Source: Tengunoibacter tsumagoiensis
GTDB lineage: Bacteria > Chloroflexota > Ktedonobacteria > Ktedonobacterales > Ktedonobacteraceae
Reading direction: 5' to 3'
Length of the DNA stretch: 64,000 nucleotides
NCBI RefSeq assembly: GCF_003967535.1
Contig: NZ_BIFR01000001.1
Span: 921,493-985,492, forward strand
The notes under the pieces are model-generated. The model saw only the letters and a program-made list of their open reading frames with translations. It searched no databases and was not told the origin of the DNA. Shown piece after piece: positions 9,582-19,923 of this stretch (position 1 is the first letter of the stretch; each line of letters begins with the position of its first letter). Made by a program: the position numbers and the translations under genes.

Positions 9582-10250
9582 ATGTCGCAGGTATTGCATA
9601 TTAATATCCCTACCGCTACAGGACATCTTGAGGGAATTCTCAAGCCAGTAGATACGCCGCCACCCTTCGTTGGAGTAGTCTGTCATCCCCATCCGCTCTA
9701 TGGGGGGAATATGCACAATAAGGTAGTCTTTAAGGTCGCTCAGACGCTCCAGGCTGTGGGTATTCCCGCGCTTCGCTTTAATTTTAGAGGCGTCGGACAT
9801 AGCACTGGCACCTATGATGAGGGCCGCGGCGAGATGGATGATGTGCGTTTTGCTCTGGAATTTATGAGTCGGCGCTACCCGGGCGTTCCCGCTATTCTGG
9901 CTGGCTTCTCCTTTGGGGCATATGTGGGCCTTCGTGTGGCCGCGAATGATGATCGCGTACAGGCAATGATTGGACTTGGAGTGCCAGCTCGTATGTTTGG
10001 TGAGATCTTATTGAACGAGTGTCACAAGCCGAAACTTTTTCTTCATGGCACCCAGGATGAGCAGGCTCCCTATGACCTGACGAGCCACTGGTTTAATGAT
10101 GTGCCTGCACCAAAAAGTCTGATGACTATCGAGGGCGCTGACCATTTCTTTCAGGGCCGTTTAGATGAGGTACAGGGGATCATTACCGAGTTTATACGTG
10201 GGTTGGAAAGCGAACAGCTTACCCAGCAAGAACAAAGGAGCAGGATTTGA
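9582..10250 (+). CDS. alpha/beta hydrolase
   Basis: 222 residues of the small alpha/beta-hydrolase group that begins with a CHPHPLYGG motif. The triad is readable: Ser110 in GFSFGA, Asp159 in GTQDE and His188 in ADHFF. No signal peptide, so cytoplasmic; substrate unknown. Its stop codon overlaps the start of the prolyl oligopeptidase gene by 3 bases (TTGA), so the two are translationally coupled. Confidence 0.88.
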   Translation: MSQVLHINIPTATGHLEGILKPVDTPPPFVGVVCHPHPLYGGNMHNKVVFKVAQTLQAVGIPALRFNFRGVGHSTGTYDEGRGEMDDVRFALEFMSRRYPGVPAILAGFSFGAYVGLRVAANDDRVQAMIGLGVPARMFGEILLNECHKPKLFLHGTQDEQAPYDLTSHWFNDVPAPKSLMTIEGADHFFQGRLDEVQGIITEFIRGLESEQLTQQEQRSRI

Positions 10251-12337
10251 AACAGCCAGTTGCTCGTCGAGATGGGACCGTTGATGAATATCATGGCAGG
10301 CAGATAGCAGATCCGTATCGCTGGCTAGAGGATGATACCGCTGTGGAGACGCAGGAGTGGAGCCAGGCCCAGCATCAGTGTACACGCGCCTATCTGGATG
10401 CTATTCCTATGCGTGAGCATATCAAAGCACGCTATACAGAACTGATAGATTATCCTAAATGGTCAACTCCTTATCAAGTTGGTGATTCTTACCACTTTTT
10501 TTATAATACCGGTTTACAGAATCAATCTCTCCTCTATATTGAGCCTAAACAGGTCCAGCGCTCTCGAGAACATCCACTGGCCAGTGCCCGGTTGGTCCTC
10601 GATCCCAATACCCTCAGCGCAGATGGGACTGTTGCTCTCACCAATATTGCCTTTAGTAAAGATGGAAGCCTGCTTACTTATGGTACATCACAGAGTGGCA
10701 GCGATTGGCAGGAACTGCATATTCGTCGTGTCGTTGAAGGAACGGATTATCCTGAAGTACTCAAGTGGTGTAAATTTAGTGGCATTGCCTGGCGACATGA
10801 TAATAGTGGCTTTTACTATAATCGCTTTCCTGAACCAGGAAGCGTGCCAGCAGAGGATCAGAGCAATTTTAGTACCGTCTACTGGCATCGTTTAGGGACA
10901 CCGCAGAGCGAAGATGTACTGGCCTTTGAGCGGCCCGACGCTAAAGAACTGGGTTTCTCTCCCTTTATTACTGATGATGGCAAGTACCTGATCCTGAATG
11001 TCTGGCATGGGACGGATGCACAGAATCGTCTCTATTATCGACCCGTATTGAGCGCTCACGAGGATGAGGCGACGAATACGCAGTCGTTTGTACGTTTGCT
11101 CGATGAAGCGGATGCCAGCTATCAGTTTGTCGGAAACGATGGAGCAACCTTTTATTTCCAGACGGATCTGCAAGCTCCTCATGGCCGTTTAATCGCGATT
11201 GATACTGAGCAACCTGAGTGCGAACATTGGCGCGAGTTGATCGCTGAGCAGGAGGATGTGCTGGCCTTTGCTTTCGTTGCTCATCAGCATTTTGTGCTGG
11301 CATACATGCATGATGCACACCATAAGATGCAGGTGCATCGCAAAGATGGGTCGTTCTTGCGCCAGATTGAACTGCCAATGTTGGGCTCAATTATTGATGC
11401 ATCAGGCAGACCTGATGGCGATGAGTTCTTCTTTAACTTCACTTCGTATCTTTATCCACCTACGATCTTCCGCTATACATTTGCAGACGAGAAGGTTGAG
11501 CTCTGGCATCAGACGGAGAGTAAGTTTGATCCCAGTAACTATGAGACAACGCAGGTATTCTATCCATCTAAGGATGGGACACGCGTCCCGATGTTCCTCA
11601 CCTATAAAAAAGGGCTGACGCTGAATGGCAACAATCCTGTCCTGATCTATGGCTATGGTGGCTTTGATATCAGTATGACGCCAGGTTTTAGCATTACGCC
11701 GCTCCTCTGGGCTGAGCAAGGCGGTATCTATGCTGTGGCCAATCTGCGCGGCGGCAACGAATATGGCGAAGAATGGCATGAAGCAGGGATGTTGGAGCAT
11801 AAGCAGAACGTTTTTGATGACTTTATTGCTGCGGCTGAATGGTTGATTGAACAGGGCTATACTCATGCCAGCCGTGTTGCCATTATGGGTGGTAGCAATG
11901 GTGGCCTGCTGGTGGCAGCCTGTTTAGTTCAGCGCCCTGATCTCTACGGAGCTGTGGTCTGTCGCGTCCCCGTTATCGATATGCTGCGCTATCATAAGTT
12001 TACGGTTGGACGTTATTGGACGGGCGAGTATGGCAATGCTGAGCAGTCGGCTGAGCAATTTGCCTTTATGTATGCCTATTCTCCTCTCCATAATGTGCGT
12101 GAAGGGGTGGCCTATCCACCAACGTTGATTATGACTGCCGATACCGATGACCGCGTTGTTCCTGGCCACGCTCGTAAGTTTGCTGCAACTCTACAGCAGG
12201 CAAACGGAGGCGAGAAGCCAATCTTTTTGCGTGTTGAGTTCAAGGCCGGTCATGGAATGGGGAAGCCAACCACCAAGGTGATCGATGAAGAGAGCGATAT
12301 CCTTGCCTTCCTCTGTCAGACGTTTGATCTATCATAG
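10247..12337 (+). CDS. prolyl oligopeptidase (S9A family)
   Basis: 696 residues, the usual length for cytosolic prolyl endopeptidases. It begins with the family's RRDGTVDEYHGRQIADPYRW-type signature. A beta-propeller (about 70-420) gates a C-terminal alpha/beta-hydrolase. Catalytic residues are Ser550 (GGSNGG), Asp634 or 635 (DTDDRVVP) and His669 (AGHGMG). It cleaves short peptides after proline. The start is TTG, chosen because an AAAGGAG site lies 8 bases upstream and the reading frame overlaps the previous hydrolase gene. No signal peptide is seen, so it likely recycles peptides in the cytoplasm. Confidence 0.94.
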   Translation: MKQPVARRDGTVDEYHGRQIADPYRWLEDDTAVETQEWSQAQHQCTRAYLDAIPMREHIKARYTELIDYPKWSTPYQVGDSYHFFYNTGLQNQSLLYIEPKQVQRSREHPLASARLVLDPNTLSADGTVALTNIAFSKDGSLLTYGTSQSGSDWQELHIRRVVEGTDYPEVLKWCKFSGIAWRHDNSGFYYNRFPEPGSVPAEDQSNFSTVYWHRLGTPQSEDVLAFERPDAKELGFSPFITDDGKYLILNVWHGTDAQNRLYYRPVLSAHEDEATNTQSFVRLLDEADASYQFVGNDGATFYFQTDLQAPHGRLIAIDTEQPECEHWRELIAEQEDVLAFAFVAHQHFVLAYMHDAHHKMQVHRKDGSFLRQIELPMLGSIIDASGRPDGDEFFFNFTSYLYPPTIFRYTFADEKVELWHQTESKFDPSNYETTQVFYPSKDGTRVPMFLTYKKGLTLNGNNPVLIYGYGGFDISMTPGFSITPLLWAEQGGIYAVANLRGGNEYGEEWHEAGMLEHKQNVFDDFIAAAEWLIEQGYTHASRVAIMGGSNGGLLVAACLVQRPDLYGAVVCRVPVIDMLRYHKFTVGRYWTGEYGNAEQSAEQFAFMYAYSPLHNVREGVAYPPTLIMTADTDDRVVPGHARKFAATLQQANGGEKPIFLRVEFKAGHGMGKPTTKVIDEESDILAFLCQTFDLS

Positions 12338-12534
12338 ATTATAGATTCCTATGGGCTGGTATGAATACTGCTCATTATCCAGATGCATGCATCATCCATC
12401 TAAATAGTTGAGTTGGCGTTCGAGGGGATCAACGGGCTATACTAACAGTGATTGAAGCTCTCTGTAGAGTTTCTCTTCGGAGGCTATCTCTATCTATCGG
12501 AGTTTATTTCTCTCTGTAGAAGGAGTCTTTTGGC

Positions 12535-13296
12535 ATGTGTTACGATAATGATGCACGTCCACCCGATCTACCAGCTGCTGGTGGGGCCGCTCATGGCCAG
12601 GATCTTGTTCTGACTTCGGCTGATGGTACACAGTTCGCCGCTTATACTGCCCGTCCTGAGCAACCAGGTGGTGCTCAGATTGTTATCTTACCCGATGTGC
12701 GCGGCCTGCATGGTTTTTATAAAGCGCTGGCGCTCCGTTTTGCGGAAGCTGGCGTTGAGGCTATTGCGCTGGATTATTTTGGCCGCACCGCAGGCCTGAC
12801 GGCCCGTGATGATTCCTTTGAGTTTATGCCCCATGTGCAAAAACTGACGGTGCCCACTGTGTTCCAGGATGTTCAGGCTGCTATTGCACATCTGCATAGC
12901 TCTGCACCAGAGAGCCAGTCCATCTTCACTGTTGGTTTCTGTCTGGGTGGAAGCCTCTCGCTCTTAACGGGGACACAGGAGTTTGGGCAGAGAGGAACAA
13001 TTGCTTTTTACGCTGGTCTGAGTCGTCAGATGGCAGGAAGCGATAAAACGGTTCTGGAGCTCTCCACGAATGAGAAGCATCCAGTTCTGGGCCTCTTTGG
13101 AGGAGCTGATCAGGGCATTCCTGTCGAACAGGTCCATACCCTGGATCAGAATCTAGATACAGCCGGCGTTGAACATGAGGTTGTTATCTATGAGGGAGCC
13201 CCTCACAGCTTCTTTGATCGCAAGGCCGTCGATTTTGCTGAAGCCTCCACCAATGCCTGGGAACGCATTCTGAACTTTATTAGTAGCTATAAATAA
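12535..13296 (+). CDS. dienelactone hydrolase family protein
   Basis: 253 residues. The Cys-Asp-His triad of dienelactone hydrolases is visible: Cys136 in GFCLGGS, Asp192 in GGADQG and His224 in APHSFFD. Such enzymes open lactone rings in aromatic degradation, but many homologues act on other esters, and no degradation genes are nearby. A GAAGGAG site precedes the ATG by 10 bases. It is probably its own transcript, since 197 bases separate it from the peptidase gene and a palindromic terminator follows. Confidence 0.9.
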   Translation: MCYDNDARPPDLPAAGGAAHGQDLVLTSADGTQFAAYTARPEQPGGAQIVILPDVRGLHGFYKALALRFAEAGVEAIALDYFGRTAGLTARDDSFEFMPHVQKLTVPTVFQDVQAAIAHLHSSAPESQSIFTVGFCLGGSLSLLTGTQEFGQRGTIAFYAGLSRQMAGSDKTVLELSTNEKHPVLGLFGGADQGIPVEQVHTLDQNLDTAGVEHEVVIYEGAPHSFFDRKAVDFAEASTNAWERILNFISSYK

Positions 13297-13310
13297 AGCC
13301 CTATCAGAAC

Positions 13311-13362
13311 AGAGAAGCCACCCCTCAATTTGATGATCATCGAATTGAGGGGTGGCTTCTCT
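13311..13362. terminator. long palindrome, probable terminator
   Basis: Perfect 20-bp arms (13311-13330 and 13343-13362) flank a 12-nt centre that itself contains the palindrome GATGATCATC. It starts 14 bases after the dienelactone hydrolase stop. There is no T-run after it, so it might act as a barrier or cruciform as much as an intrinsic terminator. Confidence 0.75.
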
Positions 13363-13447
13363 ATTGAAAAGAGGATAAACCCTGATTAATTCTACCTTTA
13401 CTTATACTCAAAATGGATAAGGCGATCCTATCTATTTTGAAACGAGA

Positions 13448-16400
13448 GTGAAGGTTAAGGCTATGCAACAGTCTTTAAAAAGGGTAACGAAGCCTGATAG
13501 AGTGCGAATAGTGCTGCTTCAACATATCTGTGTGCTGAGTATGATCATCTGTAGCAGCCTGGGGAGCTACTTATTTTTTGTGTCCCCTGAGCAGCAGTTT
13601 CATACAGCCCATGCGGCAACACAGATAGCTTACAGCATAAGTGGAGTCGTTTTCAACGATAGTGCTCAGAGTGGCGATCCAACTGGAAAGCCTGGTATTA
13701 ATGGTATCACTGTGCGGGCTTATAACGCCAGCAATGTCGTAGTCACCACGACCCAGACCGCTGGTAGTGGTACCTCTGCGGGTAGCTATACCCTTTCTAT
13801 CCCTGATAGCACTGGTCCTGTGAGAGTGCAGTTTAGTGGATTTGGTACCGGTGCCAGTACGCCTGAGTTAGCCGACCTCCAGCCTTCCATCCATACTCCT
13901 GGTACGGATACCCCGACATCAGGAACGGCTGTGGCCTTTGTTAGTGGAAATAATGCCATTAATACAGTGAATCTTGGTCTGGCTCGCCCCAGTGAATACT
14001 GCCAGAGCACTGCCAATCTCAATCTTGGCGTGAACTGCTATGAGCAGGGGAGTGCCAGTGCAGCGAGCCTGCCAGCTATCTATAGCTATCCTTATACGGG
14101 CAGCGGTACGACGCCCGCCCCCACTGCATTGGCGGCAACCAGCCAGGTTGGAACTACCTATGGACTGGCCTATCGTCGTGCAAGCGACACGCTCTTTGCG
14201 GCTGCGTATATGAAGACGCATGCCGGATTTGGCAGTGGTGGTCCAGGTGCGATCTATACAATTGCTAATGCCAACCATGGTACGCCCTCAGCTCCGACGG
14301 TCTTTGCTACCTTAAATGCGGGAACTGATCCGCATGGTACAGATTATGATCAGGAAAGTCCTCAAACGTTCGATGCGGTCGGTAAGCTCTCGCTGGGTGG
14401 TATCGCGCTCTCTGAAGATGAGCAGACGCTCTATGTGGTCAACCTCTATGATCGGACGCTTAATCTCATTGGATTGGGAGCTCCGCCAGCAGTGCCAGTA
14501 GCAGGAGCCATCCAGACACTCTCTATTCCCGCCCCGGCTGGCTGCGCTGCCAATGATTTCAGGCCTTTCTCTCTTACTATGCATGAGGGACAGCTCTATA
14601 TTGGAGCCGTCTGCTCGAATGAATCGGGGAGCAGTCCTGATGGGCTTCACGCTTATGTGCTTCGCTTTACTCCTGCGAGTACTGGTGGAACCTTTGCTAC
14701 CAGCCCTATCTTTGATTTTGCGCTGACCTATCCAAGACGATGCGTTGAGTTTAATGGAGATCCCAACTGTATTACTCAGGTACCAGCCACATGGAACCCC
14801 TGGACTGCCAGCTATGCGCCGCACCTTGATTCTACGGTCAACTCGTACCAGGATGCTATCTATCCTGAGCCTTTGTTGACCAGCGTAGTCTTTGACAATA
14901 CTGAGAGTATGATTCTGGGTTTCCGCGATCGATTTGTGGATCAGGTTGGCTTCTTTAATGTTCCGCCTGATGGCAATCCAACGCGTGTAGCAGGCGTGCC
15001 AGCCGGAGAGGTGCTACGTGCATGTGCTAATGGCCCTGGTCTGGGCTGGACATTGGAGAACAATGGAGCCTGCCCATCAGGTTCTCCAACCGCTGGTGCC
15101 AATAATGGCAAAGGACCAGGCGGTGGACAATATTATTACCAGAGCGGCTTTACCAACCTTGATTATGCCAATGAGGGGGCCCTGTTACAGATTCCTGGCG
15201 TGGGCAGCGTTGAGAGCACACGCTTCAACCCGCTCATCAATGATTCTGGCGATTATGCAGCTGAAGGCGTAGAGAGACTTGATCATGCAAGCGGCCAGGA
15301 CACTAATGGATATGAAATCTATAATCGGCGTGGCGGGTCTCTGCCCCCAGGCCAGTTTGGCCGTTTCGGCGTCACCAATGGTATTGGTTCGCTGGTTGCT
15401 TTCTGCCAGAATGCGCCATTAGAATTTGGTAATCGTGTCTGGTCTGATCAGAATGCCAATGGATTGCAAGATGCCAACGAGCCCGGAATTGCTGGTGTTA
15501 CCGTAGATCTCTATGCCAGCGATGGAAGTACGTTATTGGGGACCACCATCACAGATAGCAATGGACAGTACTACTTTAATGCCAGTAATGTCAGTGGAGG
15601 AGGACTCTCTCCCTATACCAGCTATGTGATTAAATTAGATAAAGCAGCCGACTATGATACAGGAGGTCCTCTGGCAGGCTTGCATCTGACGCGTTTTAAT
15701 CAGGACCCCGACCACCAGATTGACTCCAAAGCGATCATCATTGCAACCCCACCTCTGAGCAAGAAAAGGCAGCAGAAGATAGTCGCATATCCGCAGATCA
15801 GTGTTGGTGTGCATGAACCAGGTCAGAACGACGAAACATTGGATATTGGTTTTGCCCCACCAGCGCCACAGATCTCCATTACCAAATCACATCGTGGAGG
15901 ACCCTTTCAAGTTGGAGAGACAGTCAACTTTCTCCTCAGCGTGAGCAACGCTTCTACCGCAGCCTCAATAGACTTTCCGAACAGAGTGGACCTCACCGAT
16001 ACCTTATCTGCTGGTCTGGCGCATATCCAGTTTATATCAGGTTATAACTGGGTATACAACGGCCTGGCTGATGGAGGGCAGACGCTGAACCTGTACTATC
16101 CAGGCCCCATTCAGCCAGGAGAGCTCCTGCCCGCCGTTGTCGTCGCTGCTCAGGTTGTGAGTGCCGATAATCCAGTTGTGACTAATACCGCTACTGTGAG
16201 CACTTTAAACGATACAGGCCAGCCAGAGGAGACAGCGACCGATAGTGTTCAAGTTATTCCCAATCTATCCAATACAACCCCAACCCCAACTCCAGAGCCA
16301 ACTGGTGATCTTACAATTACCGAGACCAATGCAGGTGGAAGTAATTTTCAAGTGGGCCAGAATATCACCTATACCATTACTGTTAGCGGCGTCTCAGGCA

Positions 16401-18190
16401 ATATCCCTGCCTATGCTGTGCAGCTCTTTGATAACATTCCTGCGGGCCTGACAAACATCAAGACCAGTGGCAGCGGTTGGAGTATTCTAGGCAATCAAAC
16501 CAGTAGCCCTACCGAATTTGAAGCCAGCTATGTGGGCGATTTTCCGGTTGGAGCAGGCGTAACATTGCCACCCATTATCCTTTCAGGCACATTTACAGAT
16601 GCTGCCGTCCCAATTTTTGCGAATAACGTTGGACTCAATGTGGTGCCAGATACCGATCCAGATAATAATATCGCTCGCGATCCCATTAATGTGAGCTCTG
16701 GTGCTATCACACCAACGGTAACAGCAACAGCGACTGATACCCCGACACCAACGCCAACCGCTACCCCGACTCCAACGGCCACGCCCAGCCCAATCCCATC
16801 TATTGATCTGGGGATGATCAAATCTCATGCAGGAGGGTTAAACTTTACCGTTGGGCAAAGCATCACGTATACTTTGAGTGTAACAGGCTTGCCAGGCAGC
16901 GCTTCGCCAGACAATCGGATTATCGTCAATGATACTGTGCCCGCCGGACTGACCAGTCTGGTTGTTGATGCGCCAGCATGGTCGATCGTCTTAACGGATA
17001 CCACCAGCCCGGCAATGATTATCGCCACCTATCAAGGGCTGCCTCCTGGAGCTAGTGGAAACATTACGATTACTGGAACACTCACCAGTGATGCTGTTCC
17101 GGTGTTTTCAAATACCGCAACAGTAGCAAGCCCACAAGACCAAAATCCGAGTAACAATAGCTCAACTGATAGCATCTTTGTGTCTGCTATACCAACACCA
17201 ACACCGAGCCCAACGGCCACGCCGAGCCCGACGGCCACGCCAGTTGCAGATGTCTCAATTACAAAGAGTAACAGCGGAGGTCGAAGCTTTATCGTTGGTC
17301 AGAGTGCTTCTTATACGTTGTTGGTACAGGTTCTCTCTGGCACAGTGTCTCGTTCACTGGTAGCTTCTGATATACTACCAGTAGGTCTGACCAATATTCA
17401 GGTGCAGGCTGGAAGTAGCTGGAATGTCACCGTTAGCTCCCTGACGAGCCCAACCTTAGTGCGAGCAACCTATGTTGGAAGCTATCCGCTGAGTGCTGGC
17501 GATGTTCTGCCTCCTATTCAGATCTCAGGCGTTTTGACGAATGATGCGATCCCCTCCTTCACAGATACGTCCATCGTCATGGCTCCTAATGATCACATGT
17601 TAGGGAATAATGTGTCGACAAATACCATCTTCGTCTCAACTATTCCCACACCAACGCCAACGGTTACACCAAGTCCAACGGCGACCCCGAGCCCGACGGC
17701 AGCCCCCCCAACAACTGTTCCAGACGTCTCAATCACCAAGATCAATGCAGGTGGGAGAACATTTGCCACAGGTCAGAACATTACCTATACCTTAACGGTC
17801 AATGTACTCTTGGGTTCCGTTGGAAGATCGCTGGTAGCCTCCGATATTCTTCCCGTTGGCCTTAGCAATATCCAGGCCAGTGCAGGGAGTGGTTGGAGCA
17901 TAAGTGTGAGTAGCACCATCAGCCCCACATTAGTGCAGGCGACGTATGTGGGTAATTACCCTGTCAGTGCTGGCACAGTATTACCGACCATTCAGATCTC
18001 TGGTACACTGAACGGTAGCTCTGGGAGTACGTTTACCGATACGGCTATTCTGATGGTACCTCGCGATACCAATCTGGGAAACAACGTATCAACCAACACA
18101 GTCTTTGTCTCAAGCTCCCCGACGGCCACGCCGACCATGGGCCAGATTGGCTTCATTGCCAGCGAGAGGAAAAAGTTTGAACGACTGTAA
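13448..18190 (+). CDS. giant secreted SdrD-B/DUF11 repeat protein
   Basis: Up to 1580 residues. A signal peptide covers about residues 19-58 (hydrophobic VLSMIICSSLGSYLFFV, then AHAA). An SdrD B-like domain follows (about 60-180), then a large unassigned region, then a second SdrD B-like domain (about 659-800, FGNRVWSDQNANGLQD). Five DUF11-type domains begin near 807, 953, 1120, 1268 and 1426. Pro/Thr-rich linkers built from TPTPTATP units separate most of them. Such proteins are surface stalks or adhesins. There is no LPxTG motif and no C-terminal membrane helix, so anchoring is unexplained. GTG at 13448 or ATG at 13463 could be the start. Confidence 0.88.
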   Translation: MKVKAMQQSLKRVTKPDRVRIVLLQHICVLSMIICSSLGSYLFFVSPEQQFHTAHAATQIAYSISGVVFNDSAQSGDPTGKPGINGITVRAYNASNVVVTTTQTAGSGTSAGSYTLSIPDSTGPVRVQFSGFGTGASTPELADLQPSIHTPGTDTPTSGTAVAFVSGNNAINTVNLGLARPSEYCQSTANLNLGVNCYEQGSASAASLPAIYSYPYTGSGTTPAPTALAATSQVGTTYGLAYRRASDTLFAAAYMKTHAGFGSGGPGAIYTIANANHGTPSAPTVFATLNAGTDPHGTDYDQESPQTFDAVGKLSLGGIALSEDEQTLYVVNLYDRTLNLIGLGAPPAVPVAGAIQTLSIPAPAGCAANDFRPFSLTMHEGQLYIGAVCSNESGSSPDGLHAYVLRFTPASTGGTFATSPIFDFALTYPRRCVEFNGDPNCITQVPATWNPWTASYAPHLDSTVNSYQDAIYPEPLLTSVVFDNTESMILGFRDRFVDQVGFFNVPPDGNPTRVAGVPAGEVLRACANGPGLGWTLENNGACPSGSPTAGANNGKGPGGGQYYYQSGFTNLDYANEGALLQIPGVGSVESTRFNPLINDSGDYAAEGVERLDHASGQDTNGYEIYNRRGGSLPPGQFGRFGVTNGIGSLVAFCQNAPLEFGNRVWSDQNANGLQDANEPGIAGVTVDLYASDGSTLLGTTITDSNGQYYFNASNVSGGGLSPYTSYVIKLDKAADYDTGGPLAGLHLTRFNQDPDHQIDSKAIIIATPPLSKKRQQKIVAYPQISVGVHEPGQNDETLDIGFAPPAPQISITKSHRGGPFQVGETVNFLLSVSNASTAASIDFPNRVDLTDTLSAGLAHIQFISGYNWVYNGLADGGQTLNLYYPGPIQPGELLPAVVVAAQVVSADNPVVTNTATVSTLNDTGQPEETATDSVQVIPNLSNTTPTPTPEPTGDLTITETNAGGSNFQVGQNITYTITVSGVSGNIPAYAVQLFDNIPAGLTNIKTSGSGWSILGNQTSSPTEFEASYVGDFPVGAGVTLPPIILSGTFTDAAVPIFANNVGLNVVPDTDPDNNIARDPINVSSGAITPTVTATATDTPTPTPTATPTPTATPSPIPSIDLGMIKSHAGGLNFTVGQSITYTLSVTGLPGSASPDNRIIVNDTVPAGLTSLVVDAPAWSIVLTDTTSPAMIIATYQGLPPGASGNITITGTLTSDAVPVFSNTATVASPQDQNPSNNSSTDSIFVSAIPTPTPSPTATPSPTATPVADVSITKSNSGGRSFIVGQSASYTLLVQVLSGTVSRSLVASDILPVGLTNIQVQAGSSWNVTVSSLTSPTLVRATYVGSYPLSAGDVLPPIQISGVLTNDAIPSFTDTSIVMAPNDHMLGNNVSTNTIFVSTIPTPTPTVTPSPTATPSPTAAPPTTVPDVSITKINAGGRTFATGQNITYTLTVNVLLGSVGRSLVASDILPVGLSNIQASAGSGWSISVSSTISPTLVQATYVGNYPVSAGTVLPTIQISGTLNGSSGSTFTDTAILMVPRDTNLGNNVSTNTVFVSSSPTATPTMGQIGFIASERKKFERL

Positions 18191-18240
18191 ACGCTTGTAA
18201 GAGAAGTTCTACCCAGGAGGTTGTTCTCTAACGTCATTGG

Positions 18241-18276
18241 TGTACACATGCGTGCCCTGACACGCATGTTGTACAC
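18241..18276 (+). terminator. hairpin after the DUF11 protein gene
   Basis: Near-perfect arms (about 18241-18254 and 18261-18275, ATGCGTG with CACGCAT at the core) around a CCCTGA loop, about 50 bases after the stop codon. No clear T-run follows. Confidence 0.6.
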
Positions 18277-18474
18277 TGTAAACGTATAAAATGATGGTCA
18301 CCAGACAATGTTTTTGTGCGCCATCTCCCTTTTTTGAAGGACCGGTGAAGCTTATGAAGCTTCAAGGCGTGTCTTAGCCTGCCTTAATTGCAACGGTTTT
18401 ATATTTGTAGCACAGGGAGTATCAGAAGTAAAGATTGGATCTTCTTTTGATCAGAGGCAGAAGCTCGCTGTGTT

Positions 18475-19860
18475 ATGGCAAAGGAGTCTGCTTCATTGGC
18501 AAATATAGTAGATGTACCTGTAGCGCAAGAAAAGATGACGACTCTAAAGTCATTGGATAGTTTACGCGATCTACAGAAGAGCCCTCTGCTCTTTTTCTCG
18601 AATCTTACACAGCGTTATGGTGATATTGTGCAGATTCGGATCTTCTTCTGGCCTGTTATCATTATTAATCATCCTGACTATATTAAGCAGGTTCTACAAG
18701 GAAATTACCGCAACTATAATAAAGATGTTCCCATCTTCAATCTGTTCAAGCCTCTACTGGGTAATGGTTTAGTAACCACCTATGGCGGAGAGAGCTGGCT
18801 TCAGCAGCGCCGCCTGATGCAACCTGCCTTTCATCGTCAGCGCCTCTCCGATCTAGGCCACCAGACGACCAGCTCGATTGAGACAATGTTTCAGCATTGG
18901 GAGCGTTACGCCCTGAAGCACGAGCCATTGGATGTCGCGGAAGAGATGATGCATCTCACTCTCAATATCGTCAGTCAGGCCCTCTTCTCCATCGATATTC
19001 ATGAACGTGCTAATCTCTTTGGTGAGGCATTTTTAGAGATTAACGCCTTTTTGCTGGAGTATTTTAACCGACCTTTCCCGCCATTGAACTTTCCGACGCC
19101 ACGTAACCGGCGTTTTCATCGCGCATTAAAGACATTAAATACTGTCGTTTACGATATCATGAAACAACATCAGCAGGCTCCCGAGCGCCATCAGGATCTG
19201 CTGTCAATGCTGATAGAGGCACGCGATGAAGAGACTGGCGAGGGCATGAGCAATCAGCAATTGCGTGACGAGGTCATGACGTTGCTGGTGGCAGGACACG
19301 AGACGGCTGCCAATGGGCTGGCCTGGAGCTGGTATCTGCTGGCGGAACATCCAGAGGTGGAACAGAAGCTGCATGAGGAGCTTGATCGCGTCCTGGCTGG
19401 CCGGATTCCCACCATTGAAGATCTGCCCAATCTACCCTATACCCGGATGGTTTTTGAAGAGACTATGCGCCTCTATCCGCCTGTCTGGATCATTATGCGG
19501 AAAGCCCTCGATGAAGATGAACTGGGCGAGCATAAGATTCCCAAACAGACCTATGTGCTCTGGAGCACCTATGCCATGCATCGTCACCCGGAGTTCTGGG
19601 AGCGGCCAGAACAGTTCTATCCAGAGCATTTTCTGCCAGAGCAGGTAGCTAAGCGGCCTCGCCATGCCTATATTCCATTTAGCCATGGGCCACGCATCTG
19701 TATTGGTAATAACTTTGCGATGGTCGAATCGCAGCTTATCCTTGCCATGGTGGCTCAGCGTTACAGGCTCAAGCTTGTGCCCGATCAGAAGATTGAGCCA
19801 CAGCCTCTGATGACCCTGCGCCCCAAATATGGGATACAGGTGTACATTGAGCCACGTTAG
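18475..19860 (+). CDS. cytochrome P450
   Basis: 461 residues with all P450 landmarks: the I-helix AGHETAA, the K-helix EETMRLYPP (ExxR) and the haem-binding loop FSHGPRICIGNNFA with ligand Cys409. The resemblance is to the CYP4/CYP102-like class rather than small actinobacterial P450s. There is no N-terminal membrane anchor, so it is soluble and needs separate redox partners, none of which are encoded nearby. It probably hydroxylates a fatty acid or similar substrate, which is inference. Monocistronic, and ends at a terminator hairpin. Confidence 0.95.
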   Translation: MAKESASLANIVDVPVAQEKMTTLKSLDSLRDLQKSPLLFFSNLTQRYGDIVQIRIFFWPVIIINHPDYIKQVLQGNYRNYNKDVPIFNLFKPLLGNGLVTTYGGESWLQQRRLMQPAFHRQRLSDLGHQTTSSIETMFQHWERYALKHEPLDVAEEMMHLTLNIVSQALFSIDIHERANLFGEAFLEINAFLLEYFNRPFPPLNFPTPRNRRFHRALKTLNTVVYDIMKQHQQAPERHQDLLSMLIEARDEETGEGMSNQQLRDEVMTLLVAGHETAANGLAWSWYLLAEHPEVEQKLHEELDRVLAGRIPTIEDLPNLPYTRMVFEETMRLYPPVWIIMRKALDEDELGEHKIPKQTYVLWSTYAMHRHPEFWERPEQFYPEHFLPEQVAKRPRHAYIPFSHGPRICIGNNFAMVESQLILAMVAQRYRLKLVPDQKIEPQPLMTLRPKYGIQVYIEPR

Positions 19861-19867
19861 TGTCAAC

Positions 19868-19889
19868 CTCAGCCACAATCGTGGCTGAG
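19868..19889. terminator. terminator between convergent P450 and kinase genes
   Basis: Perfect 9-bp stem CTCAGCCAC/GTGGCTGAG around a 4-nt loop, followed by a T-rich stretch on the + strand. Confidence 0.75.
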
Positions 19890-19923
19890 CCCTCTTTATT
19901 AATGGGCGTGAAGGTTACGTCAT

